Program-made: the position numbers and the translations under genes
The notes under the pieces: generated by a model
What the model was told of the DNA's origin: nothing
Databases searched by the model: none
What the model saw: the letters and a program-made list of their open reading frames with translations, nothing else
From: a virus
Virus record (IMG/VR): IMGVR_UViG_3300021090_000085
Coordinates: 1 to 28,734 of that record
Reading direction: 5' to 3' (one strand)
DNA: 28,734 nucleotides
In this document: one piece after another, positions 17,368 to 23,656 of the stretch
How the letters are laid out: each line of letters starts with the position of its first letter
Numbering within the stretch: the stretch's first letter is position 1

Positions 17368-17599
17368 AAACGAGGCCGGCCCGCAGGAGGTGAACCGTTT
17401 CAGCGGCGTTATCACCTCGCGCGGGCCGGATGTTCGGGTGGAACACGTTGGCCTCCGTGCCGGCCCAGCCCCTCTGCTCTCTGGCGGGTGCTCGGGCTGG
17501 ATCCATTATATCCGTTTCCGTGTAGGTGTCAATAGTACACTAATTATGTTTGCGGGGGAATGGAAGCGGATTTTACAGGATTATAGGATGACAGGATAC
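17368..17599. other. Gap between convergent operons without a gene
   Basis: Together with the hairpin cluster this makes about 350 bases (17251-17599) lacking a convincing gene. It holds the orphan promoter and, near 17570-17597, short GGAT-containing repeats (ACAGGAT, ATAGGATG, ACAGGAT) just beyond the stop of the minus-strand operon. I see no clear terminator with a T-run on either strand. Confidence 0.6.
17505..17532 (-). promoter_or_regulatory. Consensus sigma70 promoter, orphan
   Basis: On the minus strand, TTGACA (17532-17527), 16 bp, then TATAAT (17510-17505): both hexamers match the consensus exactly. Transcription would start near 17498 and run towards lower coordinates, through the hairpin cluster and antisense to the end of the tail operon. 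No recognisable gene starts within reach. A TAGT-ac-ACTA near-palindrome lies just upstream (17533-17542). Confidence 0.65.
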
Positions 17600-18070
17600 C
17601 TAACCCCTCGGGGATCGCCTGGCGCGGTTCTCGCGCTGATAGGCGCGGTAGGCGTCACGCTCTTCGTCGGTCAGGTCGGCCATTTTTCCGTGGCGTAATT
17701 TCTCCATCGCTCGATGCAAGACGCCGCTGTGTTTGCGCGGCCGTGACAATTTCTCGCGTGCCGCCGGTGTTAGCGCCGGATTGCGCCACAGTCCCCGCGC
17801 CACTTCGCGCAGCCGGCCCAGCCTCGATCGCCGCGCCTGTTCCGCGCCGGTCGGTGGATTGATCTTGGCCGGATTCTGCCACTCACCCCGCCGCACGTGC
17901 TCGCGCTGTTCCTCCGCGCGAATCGGTGCACCGGCGCGGCTGTTGGCCGTGTTGCGGCAGTCCGTATCCGGGCAGTAGAGGCGCGGGCCGCGCCGCGTGT
18001 ACCACTGCTCGCGCGGGATGGGCGCGAGGCAGAGGTCGCAGATGCCGATCGGCTGCTGTTTTGGTTTCAT
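17600..18070 (-). CDS. Small zinc-finger protein, 156 aa
   Basis: The start at 18070 overlaps the stop of the upstream gene by ATGA, so it is translationally coupled. An N-terminal four-cysteine site (C11-x2-C14 and C33-x4-C38) suggests a zinc ribbon, followed by a very Arg-rich, probably nucleic-acid-binding region. The segment WRNPALTPAAREKLSRPRKHSG faintly recalls NUMOD3-like DNA-binding repeats of homing nucleases, but no nuclease residues are visible. It is the last gene of a four-gene operon. I do not recognise the family; a DNA- or RNA-binding accessory role is inferred. Confidence 0.6.
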   Translation of the reverse strand: MKPKQQPIGICDLCLAPIPREQWYTRRGPRLYCPDTDCRNTANSRAGAPIRAEEQREHVRRGEWQNPAKINPPTGAEQARRSRLGRLREVARGLWRNPALTPAAREKLSRPRKHSGVLHRAMEKLRHGKMADLTDEERDAYRAYQRENRARRSPRG

Positions 18071-18777
18071 CGTGACTCTTCCATTGCTCGCTCGATCAGG
18101 GATCGAATCTGTTCAGAAATATCCCCACGGCGCTCTAACCATGTTTTGTAATCTGGCGGAACGGTGGCGCTGATGCGTATCTGCCGACCTGAACCAGCCG
18201 CCGGGGGCCGGCCAACCGGCCGCTTATATTCCTCTGGGCGCGCTACTCCCATGAAAAAACCATTCATCGATTCGATCAGCGGTTCGGCGGCATCCAGCGT
18301 GACGGCCAGATCGTCAGTGTCATGAGCCTGCCGGGCGTTTTTCAGGAGGGTATCGAGTGGCACGATTTTTTCGTCGTACAATTCACGCGCGTTCGAAACA
18401 TCGGTCAGTTCCTCGGTGAGATACCGCTGCTGTTTCTGAAACGAGGGCGAGGCGTGATGCTCGTCAAATTTCATATCCTGCGCGCGCCCGAATTGCGCGG
18501 CGTTACGTTCGGCGTGAACCAGTTCGTTGTAGAACCAGTTGCGCCAATTCTGCCAGCGGATTTGCAGGCGGTTCAGGTCAGGTACAGCGCCATCGAATTT
18601 CTGTTGTTCCTGATGAATGGCCGCCAGGCGTTTAGATTCGGCAACATCAGATGCGATCCGGTCATCGAGCCAGGTCTGGGCCTCGGCCTCGGTGTCACGG
18701 CGTGCCAACTGGCGATCGGCCTGATCGCGGACGATGAATTTACCTCGCTGCGTTTTTTGGATGTGGTAGTTAACCAT
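18067..18777 (-). CDS. Coiled-coil protein with C-terminal ribbon-helix-helix-like segment
   Basis: A 236-residue product with AGGAG seven bases before the ATG, overlapping the previous gene's stop. The N-terminal 30 residues (VNYHIQKTQRGKFIVRDQAD) look like a small beta module. The middle is helical, Gln/Glu/Arg-rich. Near the C-terminus comes an AT-hook-like KRPVGRPP, then QIRISATVPPDYKTWLERRG and EQIRSLIERAMEE, which has the strand-helix-helix form of CopG-type DNA-binding proteins. It could be the operon's own regulator or a segregation or accessory factor. No partner toxin is recognisable next to it. It is coupled by ATGA to the zinc-finger gene. Confidence 0.65.
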   Translation of the reverse strand: MVNYHIQKTQRGKFIVRDQADRQLARRDTEAEAQTWLDDRIASDVAESKRLAAIHQEQQKFDGAVPDLNRLQIRWQNWRNWFYNELVHAERNAAQFGRAQDMKFDEHHASPSFQKQQRYLTEELTDVSNARELYDEKIVPLDTLLKNARQAHDTDDLAVTLDAAEPLIESMNGFFMGVARPEEYKRPVGRPPAAGSGRQIRISATVPPDYKTWLERRGDISEQIRSLIERAMEESR

Positions 18778-18786
18778 GATAGGCTC

Positions 18787-19422
18787 CTAGCATTTGCAGT
18801 GTAGATCGCAGTAACCACAATCGAGGTGAACGGGTCCCTCGCCACAGCGCGGGCAGGGTTCCCACAATTGCCCGCCACCATTGCGGCGCTGCTGGCGCAT
18901 GGTCTGGGGCAGGGTAGCAGCGACGGCGGTTTGATATTCTGCGTTGGTCAACGTCGAGGAGATCTGCGCGGCCTGCGCGCGGATGCTGGAGGGTTCCAGC
19001 TGTAGCGCCTCGCGGTAGGCATTGGCGGTGGCCTCGCACTGCATGTAGTGCAGAACATCGAACGCGCCGACGGCGTGCATCTCAATCATGTCTGATTCCA
19101 TCTGCTCTACAACACGCTCGTACTGCTGGCATGTTGCCTCTCCGGAGCCCAATTGGCGGAGCAATTCCCGGACAGCCGTGGCGTGAGTAAATGGCGTGTT
19201 GTTCGGGGGGAACACCTCAAATTTATGGCACAGATCGTTCTCCGCGTTGAACCAGTCCAGTTCGCCTGTTTTTTCATCGCGGATTTTAGCGCAATAGCAC
19301 TCGCTGATTTCCCCCCAAATCCTCTCTACGACAGTGCCGCGAGTGGAATACTCGCGATCGTACACAAATTTCCAGGCAAACACGTAATCACCCGCTGATA
19401 CCATAACGGCGTTGGGGTTCAT
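18787..19422 (-). CDS. Hypothetical protein with C-terminal zinc ribbon, 211 aa
   Basis: The start at 19422 (MNPNAVMVSAGDYV) follows AGGTG by six bases and overlaps the upstream stop by ATGA. An earlier in-frame GTG is less likely. The N-terminal part reads as a small SH3-like beta module (VSAGDYVFAWKFVYD, then RGTVVERIWG and YCAKIRDEKTGELDWF), as in proteins that bind or display surface tracts. A helical middle follows. The C-terminus has closely spaced cysteines (PCPRCGEGP, CGYCDLHCKC), a zinc-ribbon/knuckle. The family is not recognised. It is the second gene of the minus-strand operon. Confidence 0.6.
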   Translation of the reverse strand: MNPNAVMVSAGDYVFAWKFVYDREYSTRGTVVERIWGEISECYCAKIRDEKTGELDWFNAENDLCHKFEVFPPNNTPFTHATAVRELLRQLGSGEATCQQYERVVEQMESDMIEMHAVGAFDVLHYMQCEATANAYREALQLEPSSIRAQAAQISSTLTNAEYQTAVAATLPQTMRQQRRNGGGQLWEPCPRCGEGPVHLDCGYCDLHCKC

Positions 19423-19700
19423 GATTTCACCTCGAATTGAAATTTTGATGTTCGGTGCCGAATTTCGCCATAGGAATGATGGCGCCACTGACCCTGATCT
19501 CCGCCGTTTCGTTTGGCGTTGCTCAGTTGGTCAATCACCATCGATGCTGTTCCACGGGGTAGGGTGTTGAGGTCTGATTTGATTTCGATGTTCAAATCTG
19601 ACGCGAGGCGCTCAATCATTGCGTACTGTTTCTCGGTGATCGCCAGTTTCCGCCAGGCTGACCCCCATTCGTATTTCTGTAGATCTGGATTGTATGCCAT
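19419..19700 (-). CDS. Hypothetical protein, 93 aa, first gene of operon
   Basis: The start at 19700 (MAYNPDLQKYEWG) is preceded by GAGG at a proper distance and lies about 22 bases after the expected transcription start of the promoter at 19729-19757. An upstream in-frame ATG would fall at the promoter itself, so it is rejected. The product is small and mixed, with a LAITEKQYAMIERLASDLNI helix resembling short helices of DNA-binding or chaperone-like proteins, then a RGTASMVIDQLSNAKRN helix. This form is seen in small proteins of mobile elements (a 'few-residue tip then two helices' pattern), but I assign no function. Confidence 0.6.
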   Translation of the reverse strand: MAYNPDLQKYEWGSAWRKLAITEKQYAMIERLASDLNIEIKSDLNTLPRGTASMVIDQLSNAKRNGGDQGQWRHHSYGEIRHRTSKFQFEVKS

Positions 19701-19728
19701 TGCTGCGCCTCGTTTGTTTGATAGTTGA

Positions 19729-19757
19729 ATTGTATCATACACAATTTAGAATGTCAA
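19729..19757 (-). promoter_or_regulatory. Strong sigma70 promoter with extended -10
   Basis: On the minus strand, TTGACA (19757-19752), 17 bp, TGA-TACAAT (-10 at 19734-19729). The -35 is perfect, the -10 is five of six, and a TG lies one base before it. Transcription starts near 19722, about 22 bases before the first start codon of the four-gene operon (19700 to 17600). Confidence 0.8.
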
Positions 19758-19793
19758 TAGGTAATTGCTTTCTCTCACCTTTTTGATAGGTTG

Positions 19794-19826
19794 TGTTCTA
19801 TTTTGTTCTATAGAAAATGTGTTCTA
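19794..19826. promoter_or_regulatory. Repeated TGTTCTA sites, possible operator
   Basis: Three copies of TGTTCTA lie at 19794-19800, 19804-19810 and 19820-19826. The second is part of a perfect 10-base palindrome TTCTATAGAA (19806-19815). They lie about 40-70 bases behind the -35 of the minus-strand promoter, so they could bind an activator or repressor, perhaps also for a divergent transcript to the right. Confidence 0.45.
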
Positions 19827-20226
19827 GTGTAGATGGAGATCCGATGGCGTGAGCGCTGGCGGCGGCTACGCGGAGATCGCGCCGGCCGGCGAGGTGGAGC
19901 GGCGCGGCGTACCAATCCGCGCAAATGCCGCGGCGTCGACCAACAATGTACGCTGCGTGCTGAGCGAGTGAGTAGCGCGATAACCGGATGCGGAAGATTT
20001 GATCGTGGCGAGTTGGCGCGTGATGATGTGGCACGCCGGCCACCCCGCAGCGCCGGCCGACCTATCCGGGCAGGGCGCTGCGCGCGGAAATCCGCGTGCG
20101 ACGATCGAAGAAAAATTATCTCCGTCGATCGGGCGCGTGTGCGCGTGTGTGGAGGGGTGGGGTTGCGGGCCGTTTGAGCGACACACAGCACACGGCGCAC
20201 ACAGGAAAAGTGCTTAAAAACCAGGG
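19827..20226. other. Region without a convincing gene
   Basis: The first 300 bases hold three short overlapping + strand frames: GTG 19849-19971 (40 aa, SAGGGYAEIAPAGEVERRG, fairly protein-like), a TTG frame 19999-20217 (72 aa), and an Arg-rich one from 19833. None has a good ribosome site, so I do not call them genes. They may be a decayed gene. From about 20131 the sequence turns into alternating GTGTG and CACAC stretches. A long minus-strand frame spanning the whole region overlaps the recombinase and has an implausible composition. Confidence 0.5.
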
Positions 20227-20303
20227 ACACACGGAGGTATTCCGTGTGTTGTGTGTCGGTTTTGAAATCCTGTGTGTTGGCTGTGTGTGGCCCTGTGTGT
20301 TGG
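20227..20303. repeat. Iteron-like TGTGTG repeats with a perfect hairpin
   Basis: ACACACGGA-ggtat-TCCGTGTGT (20227-20249) is a perfect nine-pair inverted repeat. It is followed by an exact 12-base direct repeat CCTGTGTGTTGG at 20269-20280 and 20292-20303 (23-base period, about two helical turns) with CTGTGTGTGG between. CACACA copies in the opposite orientation precede it (about 20180-20203), and further copies occur at 20398-20488. The block lies just beyond the 3' end of a tyrosine recombinase gene. It may hold recombinase arm sites (attP) or an origin. Confidence 0.6.
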
Positions 20304-20328
20304 AACTGATTTAACAGCGCCCAGGCGT

Positions 20329-20381
20329 CCCGCCTCGCTCCGGTGGAGCGAGGAAACGGGAGGATGCACACGCGTAGCGTG
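20329..20381. repeat. Two perfect hairpins, interspersed-repeat type
   Basis: CCTCGCTCC-ggt-GGAGCGAGG (20333-20353) is a perfect nine-pair stem, enclosed by CCCG (20329-20332) and CGGG (20357-20360). Next to it is CACGC-gta-GCGTG (20369-20381). No T-run follows. The style matches the cluster at 17292-17367. Confidence 0.65.
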
Positions 20382-20495
20382 AATAGGATGTAAAGCCGTG
20401 TGCGGGCCTGTGTGCGGCGGACCCCCTGCTGGAGTGCGATCCCATTTCGCACACGCAGAAACCCCTTAGAAACAAGCCACACACAGAGATCTTCA

Positions 20496-21425
20496 TCACG
20501 CCACTTCGACGGCCTCTTCGCCAACGCTTTCCGCCGCGAGCCAGGTATAGCGATCGTGGATGGCGTGCAGCTCTTCCGTGTTCCAGCGCCCATAAAACTC
20601 ATACGTGGTCTGCACCTGGCGGTGCCCCAGCACGTGCGCCACGTCGCTCAGGTCGGCGTGCCGGGCCAGCGCGGCCCGCGCCCAGCCGTGGCGGAAGGAA
20701 TGCGGGTTGTGCCGGCCGTTGACGCCGGCCTGCCCCGCCAGCCGATCGAGCAGGGCGTGAATCCCGCCGGGCTTGAGGGGCGTGCGTTTCTGCCCGATGA
20801 ACAACTCGCGGCAGGGCACGGCGGGCCGCTCCAACAGATAGGCGCGGATGGCTGCGACGGTGCGCACGGTGAAAAGCAAAAAGCGGGTCTGCTGTTTCTC
20901 GATGACGATGGCCTGCTGCCGATCGAGGTCGAGGTTATCGAGCGTGATGGCGCACAGGCCGCCGGCGCGGCAGGCGCTATCGGCCAGGATGCAGACGATC
21001 GCGTAGTCTCGTGACGAGGAGAGGCGGGCTGTTTCGAGGATTCGATCTTTATCAGATTGGCTGACGGCCTTGGGCGGCTGCTTGGGCAGCGGAGGCAGTT
21101 TGAGTTTACGCGCGGGACTGGACGCGATGAGGCCGCACTCGACGCACCAATTGAAAAACGAGCGCCAGGCGCGGACGTAACCGCGCAGGGTGGCCGGGGC
21201 CAGGGGCTTGGCGAGGGGGGGCCGGCCGGAGGGGTGATCGATGTACTGCGTCTTGCGGTTGGCCAGGGTCGCGTAGGTGGCTTGCAGATCGAGCAGGGTG
21301 ACAGAATGGATGTTCTGAGGCAGGGCTTTGAGAGGAGCGAGGCGCTTGGTGTACCAGGTGATTGTCTGGGGTGAGCGCAGGGTGATCAGGGAGGTAAGGT
21401 ATTGGTCGATGTCATCCGTGAGCAC
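20496..21425 (-). CDS. Tyrosine recombinase / integrase 1, XerC/D-like
   Basis: A 309-residue product with GTG as the only possible start. The N-terminal SAM-like arm/core-binding domain (about 1-110) has the LTSLITLRSPQTITWYTKRL and LRGYVRAWRSFFNWCVECGL helices. The catalytic domain holds R153 (ACRAGGL), probable K177, H242-x-x-R245 (HSFRHGW), H268 (LGHRQVQTT) and the nucleophile Y278 (EFY), all present, so it should be active. It cuts and rejoins DNA for integration, excision or resolution. It is one of two recombinases here. It lies next to the iteron/hairpin block at its 3' end and has its own TATAAT close to the start codon. Confidence 0.88.
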   Translation of the reverse strand: MLTDDIDQYLTSLITLRSPQTITWYTKRLAPLKALPQNIHSVTLLDLQATYATLANRKTQYIDHPSGRPPLAKPLAPATLRGYVRAWRSFFNWCVECGLIASSPARKLKLPPLPKQPPKAVSQSDKDRILETARLSSSRDYAIVCILADSACRAGGLCAITLDNLDLDRQQAIVIEKQQTRFLLFTVRTVAAIRAYLLERPAVPCRELFIGQKRTPLKPGGIHALLDRLAGQAGVNGRHNPHSFRHGWARAALARHADLSDVAHVLGHRQVQTTYEFYGRWNTEELHAIHDRYTWLAAESVGEEAVEVA

Positions 21426-21434
21426 GGCAAGGGT

Positions 21435-21440
21435 ATTATA
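21435..21440 (-). promoter_or_regulatory. Perfect -10 box of integrase 1, nearly leaderless
   Basis: TATAAT (21440-21435, minus strand) lies nine bases before the GTG start codon of integrase 1. A transcript starting seven bases after the -10 would have almost no leader, and no ribosome site is possible. No good -35 is visible. The stretch 21441-21556 to its right holds no gene. Confidence 0.5.
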
Positions 21441-21556
21441 GGCGCATCAGTAGTCGGGCGGGTTACGGTTCGGTTGGGATTGTGTTGTTGTGCGTCTGAT
21501 TGATAGGCGGGTTGGCGATCGATTACAGGATCATTTCTGAGTGCAATCAAGTTGCG

Positions 21557-21784
21557 TTACTGCGCTTTCTGGATGGGATGCACGCCCCAATTCCAGACGA
21601 TCGAGACTTCATCCGGCCCGCTGGAAAAGCGCAGGCGCTCGATCCCGATAAAGAGCCAATGAAACAAGATCACCCCGTGGGTGTTCCTCTTCTCACAGGA
21701 AATGTAGAGCCACGGCAGGCGAGAATGCTTCAGGTAGTACGTCGAGACGCTTTTTTGCTTGCGGTTGATAATAGTGAATGGCAT
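21557..21784 (-). CDS. Small conserved-looking hypothetical, 75 aa
   Basis: The ATG at 21784 is preceded by AAGGAG at good spacing and lies 10 bases after the stop of integrase 2, so it is very probably translated from the same mRNA. The product (MPFTIINRKQKSVSTYYLKH...) is rich in aromatics, has no membrane segment or cysteine pair, and includes HGVILFHWLFIGIERLRFS, a strongly hydrophobic beta or amphipathic stretch. Function unknown. By place it might modulate recombination (like an excisionase), but no helix-turn-helix is visible and the idea is only positional. Confidence 0.6.
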   Translation of the reverse strand: MPFTIINRKQKSVSTYYLKHSRLPWLYISCEKRNTHGVILFHWLFIGIERLRFSSGPDEVSIVWNWGVHPIQKAQ

Positions 21785-21794
21785 AGCTATCTCC

Positions 21795-22841
21795 TTACTT
21801 TAACCGTGACAGATCGAATGAGTAGGCGAGTTTCGCCTGACGTTGCTCCCCGCTGAGATCGCCAATATAAATCAGCGTGGTCTTGGTGTCGGCGTGTCCG
21901 AGATTCTGCGAGATGGACAGCAGATCGAGGCCGGTTTCGTATTGCCGGCGCGCATAAGTGCGGCGCAAGTCATGCGGCCGCACCGTCACCGGCCGGCCAT
22001 CTTTGCCGCTGACCGGATAACGCTTCACAATATCCTCGACGGCGCGGACCGACAGCGCTCCCCGGATGTTTCCTTTTCCCTTCCAGAAGGCGCGCAAGAC
22101 TTGCCCCGCTTTGATATTCGCTCGGGCCAGCCAGCGATCGACCACGGCCAAAACCCACACCAGGTCACCGTACGGCACCAAGCGCTCTTTGGCGCCCTTG
22201 CCCGAGCGCACGTGCAGCGCCAATTTTCCACTGAGGGTCTGACGCAGATCTCCGACATTGAGGGCGCACAGTTCCGCCTCACGCAGACCGGTGCACAACA
22301 GGAGCGAGATGACGCAGGTGTCGCGCAGCGCCGGCAATGTCTCGGTGCCGGGCGCGTGCATCAGCGCTTCGGCCTGAGCCTGGGTCAGGCGCACGTGCGC
22401 GGCATCCGGACGGTCCTGGGAGATGATCTGCTTGACGGGCGCGATGGACGGATCGAGTGAATTGGCCAGGCGAGTGTAATACTCATCGAGCAGGGCGCGG
22501 CGATTGGCCGGGGAGTCGTCCTGACCCAGCCGGCGCAGATCGTCGCCAAGCCGGTTAAGCCACTGCGCGCGCAGCGCATTGTCCGACATGAGACCGCGAT
22601 AACGGGAGCGCACCGAGGAGAGATGTGCCGAGACGGTGGCCGACGAAAAGCCGCGATAGCTCGCCAGGTGATCACGGTAGGCTTTCAGGTCGAGATCGTA
22701 CCAGGGTTTCCCGCGGTCGGTTTGCCATGTGGAGAAAAGCGCCAGGCGCGAACGCATATGTTTGTCGGCATCGGCGGGGATGAGAAACGTCTTGAGTTTT
22801 TCGACAGATGGGACGGTCAGCGCGTTCAAGTTCACCTCCAT
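21795..22841 (-). CDS. Tyrosine recombinase / integrase 2, XerC/D-like
   Basis: A 348-residue product. The N-terminal core-binding domain (about 1-140) includes AHLSSVRSRYRGLM. The catalytic domain holds R187 (CTGLREAEL), K215 (GKGAKER loop), H290-x-x-R293 (HDLRRTYARRQ), H316 (LGHADTKTT) and Y325, a complete set. Only a distant relation to integrase 1 is seen, so they are different proteins and not a recent duplication. The annotated ATG 22841 has no ribosome site. GGAGG directly after it would suit the TTG at 22829 (four codons later), so the start is uncertain. A promoter with an extended -10 lies upstream and the 75-aa gene follows. The role is site-specific integration or excision. Confidence 0.9.
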   Translation of the reverse strand: MEVNLNALTVPSVEKLKTFLIPADADKHMRSRLALFSTWQTDRGKPWYDLDLKAYRDHLASYRGFSSATVSAHLSSVRSRYRGLMSDNALRAQWLNRLGDDLRRLGQDDSPANRRALLDEYYTRLANSLDPSIAPVKQIISQDRPDAAHVRLTQAQAEALMHAPGTETLPALRDTCVISLLLCTGLREAELCALNVGDLRQTLSGKLALHVRSGKGAKERLVPYGDLVWVLAVVDRWLARANIKAGQVLRAFWKGKGNIRGALSVRAVEDIVKRYPVSGKDGRPVTVRPHDLRRTYARRQYETGLDLLSISQNLGHADTKTTLIYIGDLSGEQRQAKLAYSFDLSRLK

Positions 22842-22846
22842 TGATT

Positions 22847-22904
22847 ACTGCGGATACCGTGGATTCCACGCAGTGATTTTAGCATGTTTAGCACGGATGT
22901 TCGA
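22847..22904 (-). promoter_or_regulatory. Promoter with overlapping dyad, integrase 2
   Basis: On the minus strand, TGC-TAAAAT forms an extended -10 (-10 at 22881-22876), with a weak TCGAAC -35 (22904-22899) 17 bp upstream, inside the end of the upstream gene. Around the start site lie ACTGCG...CGCAGT (22847-22852 and 22869-22874) and a perfect GTGGA-t-TCCAC palindrome (22859-22869). These dyads could be an operator or a recombination core site. Confidence 0.5.
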
Positions 22905-23223
22905 TAGATTTCCAGCGCGCATTGAGCGTGGTATACCAGCCTGGCTGGATCGGGTGGCGTCTCATGATCAGATCGTCGTTAAGTTTCACCAGGCCCCGGC
23001 GCGGCATACTGATCGTGGAATCGTCGCGCTGATAGATCTGTCCCATCCACCAAGCAGGCGTGCGATGGCCGGCGGTGCGACTGCGCCAGGCCGTTATCAC
23101 ACGGCCGGCATAGACCTCATCCTGTCCGAGCATCGATCGCACAAACTCAATGGCCTCAGCGCGGTCGGGCGTGTAGAAGGAAAGTTCCAGGGCAGTTGAC
23201 CAAGCAGCGGGCTCGATAGGCAT
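22888..23223 (-). CDS. Hypothetical protein, 111 aa
   Basis: The ATG at 23223 is preceded by AGGTG at suitable spacing. The product (MPIEPAAWSTALELSFYTPD...) contains a helical DRAEAIEFVRSMLGQDEVYA segment and a Trp-rich centre (TPAWWMGQIYQRDD), and ends in MRRHPIQPGWYTTLNARWKS. No cysteine cluster, signal or membrane segment is visible. I do not recognise a family. It sits between the ASCH gene and integrase 2 on the same strand with about 30-50 base gaps, so it probably belongs to the same operon. The last codons overlap the probable -35 region of integrase 2. Confidence 0.5.
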   Translation of the reverse strand: MPIEPAAWSTALELSFYTPDRAEAIEFVRSMLGQDEVYAGRVITAWRSRTAGHRTPAWWMGQIYQRDDSTISMPRRGLVKLNDDLIMRRHPIQPGWYTTLNARWKSIEHPC

Positions 23224-23254
23224 AGGCGCACCTAGAATGTTCGAGAGGTCTACC

Positions 23255-23656
23255 CTACAGCGACCAAGACCACAAGCCCAGCGCGCCGCGGGCCGGCACG
23301 GGCTGATCGAATAGTTTCACGTCGTCCAGAATCCAGCCAATCGGGCCAAAAAACCACTTATCGTCCAACAGGGAGCCTAGACACGGGCTCAGACAAAATC
23401 CATTTCCTTTTTCGTTAATCCATCCCACCACTTTCGCCGTAGCGACGATTACACTACGCGGAAGGTCATGCTCAACACGCACGCCGGCGATTTCAAATAT
23501 TCCATCATATCCAAACGGATCATCTCTGGCGCTGGCATGCAGGGCAATCGTCTGACCGAGGAGTTTCTGTGGCGGTGACCACGTGCGATTTTCAATCCGC
23601 TTATCGAGATGGGTGATGGCATAGAGCCAAGGTTGCTTGATGGATAAAGTTTTCAT
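23255..23656 (-). CDS. ASCH-domain protein
   Basis: A 133-residue product with the start overlapping the previous stop by one base (TAATG). The N-terminus MKTLSIKQPWLYAITHLDKR-IENRTW is the ASCH signature (S-I-K/R-Q-P-W and I-E-N-R-x-W). The beta-barrel continues through GQTIALHASA and SVIVATAKVVGW, and the end GALGLWSWSL is also typical. ASCH domains bind RNA or modified nucleosides; some are involved in translation or nucleotide metabolism and many are carried by phages. The specific substrate cannot be read from sequence. The domain fills the whole protein. Confidence 0.85.
   Translation of the reverse strand: MKTLSIKQPWLYAITHLDKRIENRTWSPPQKLLGQTIALHASARDDPFGYDGIFEIAGVRVEHDLPRSVIVATAKVVGWINEKGNGFCLSPCLGSLLDDKWFFGPIGWILDDVKLFDQPVPARGALGLWSWSL

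Noticed and set aside
20131-20490. CRISPR-like array
   Set aside because: The TGTGTG/CACACA units are short, irregular and in both orientations, with no constant repeat or unique spacers.
19808-20602. 264-residue minus-strand frame
   Set aside because: It overlaps the start of integrase 1's 3' end, has Arg/Ser/Thr-rich composition without family features, and runs through the repeat block.
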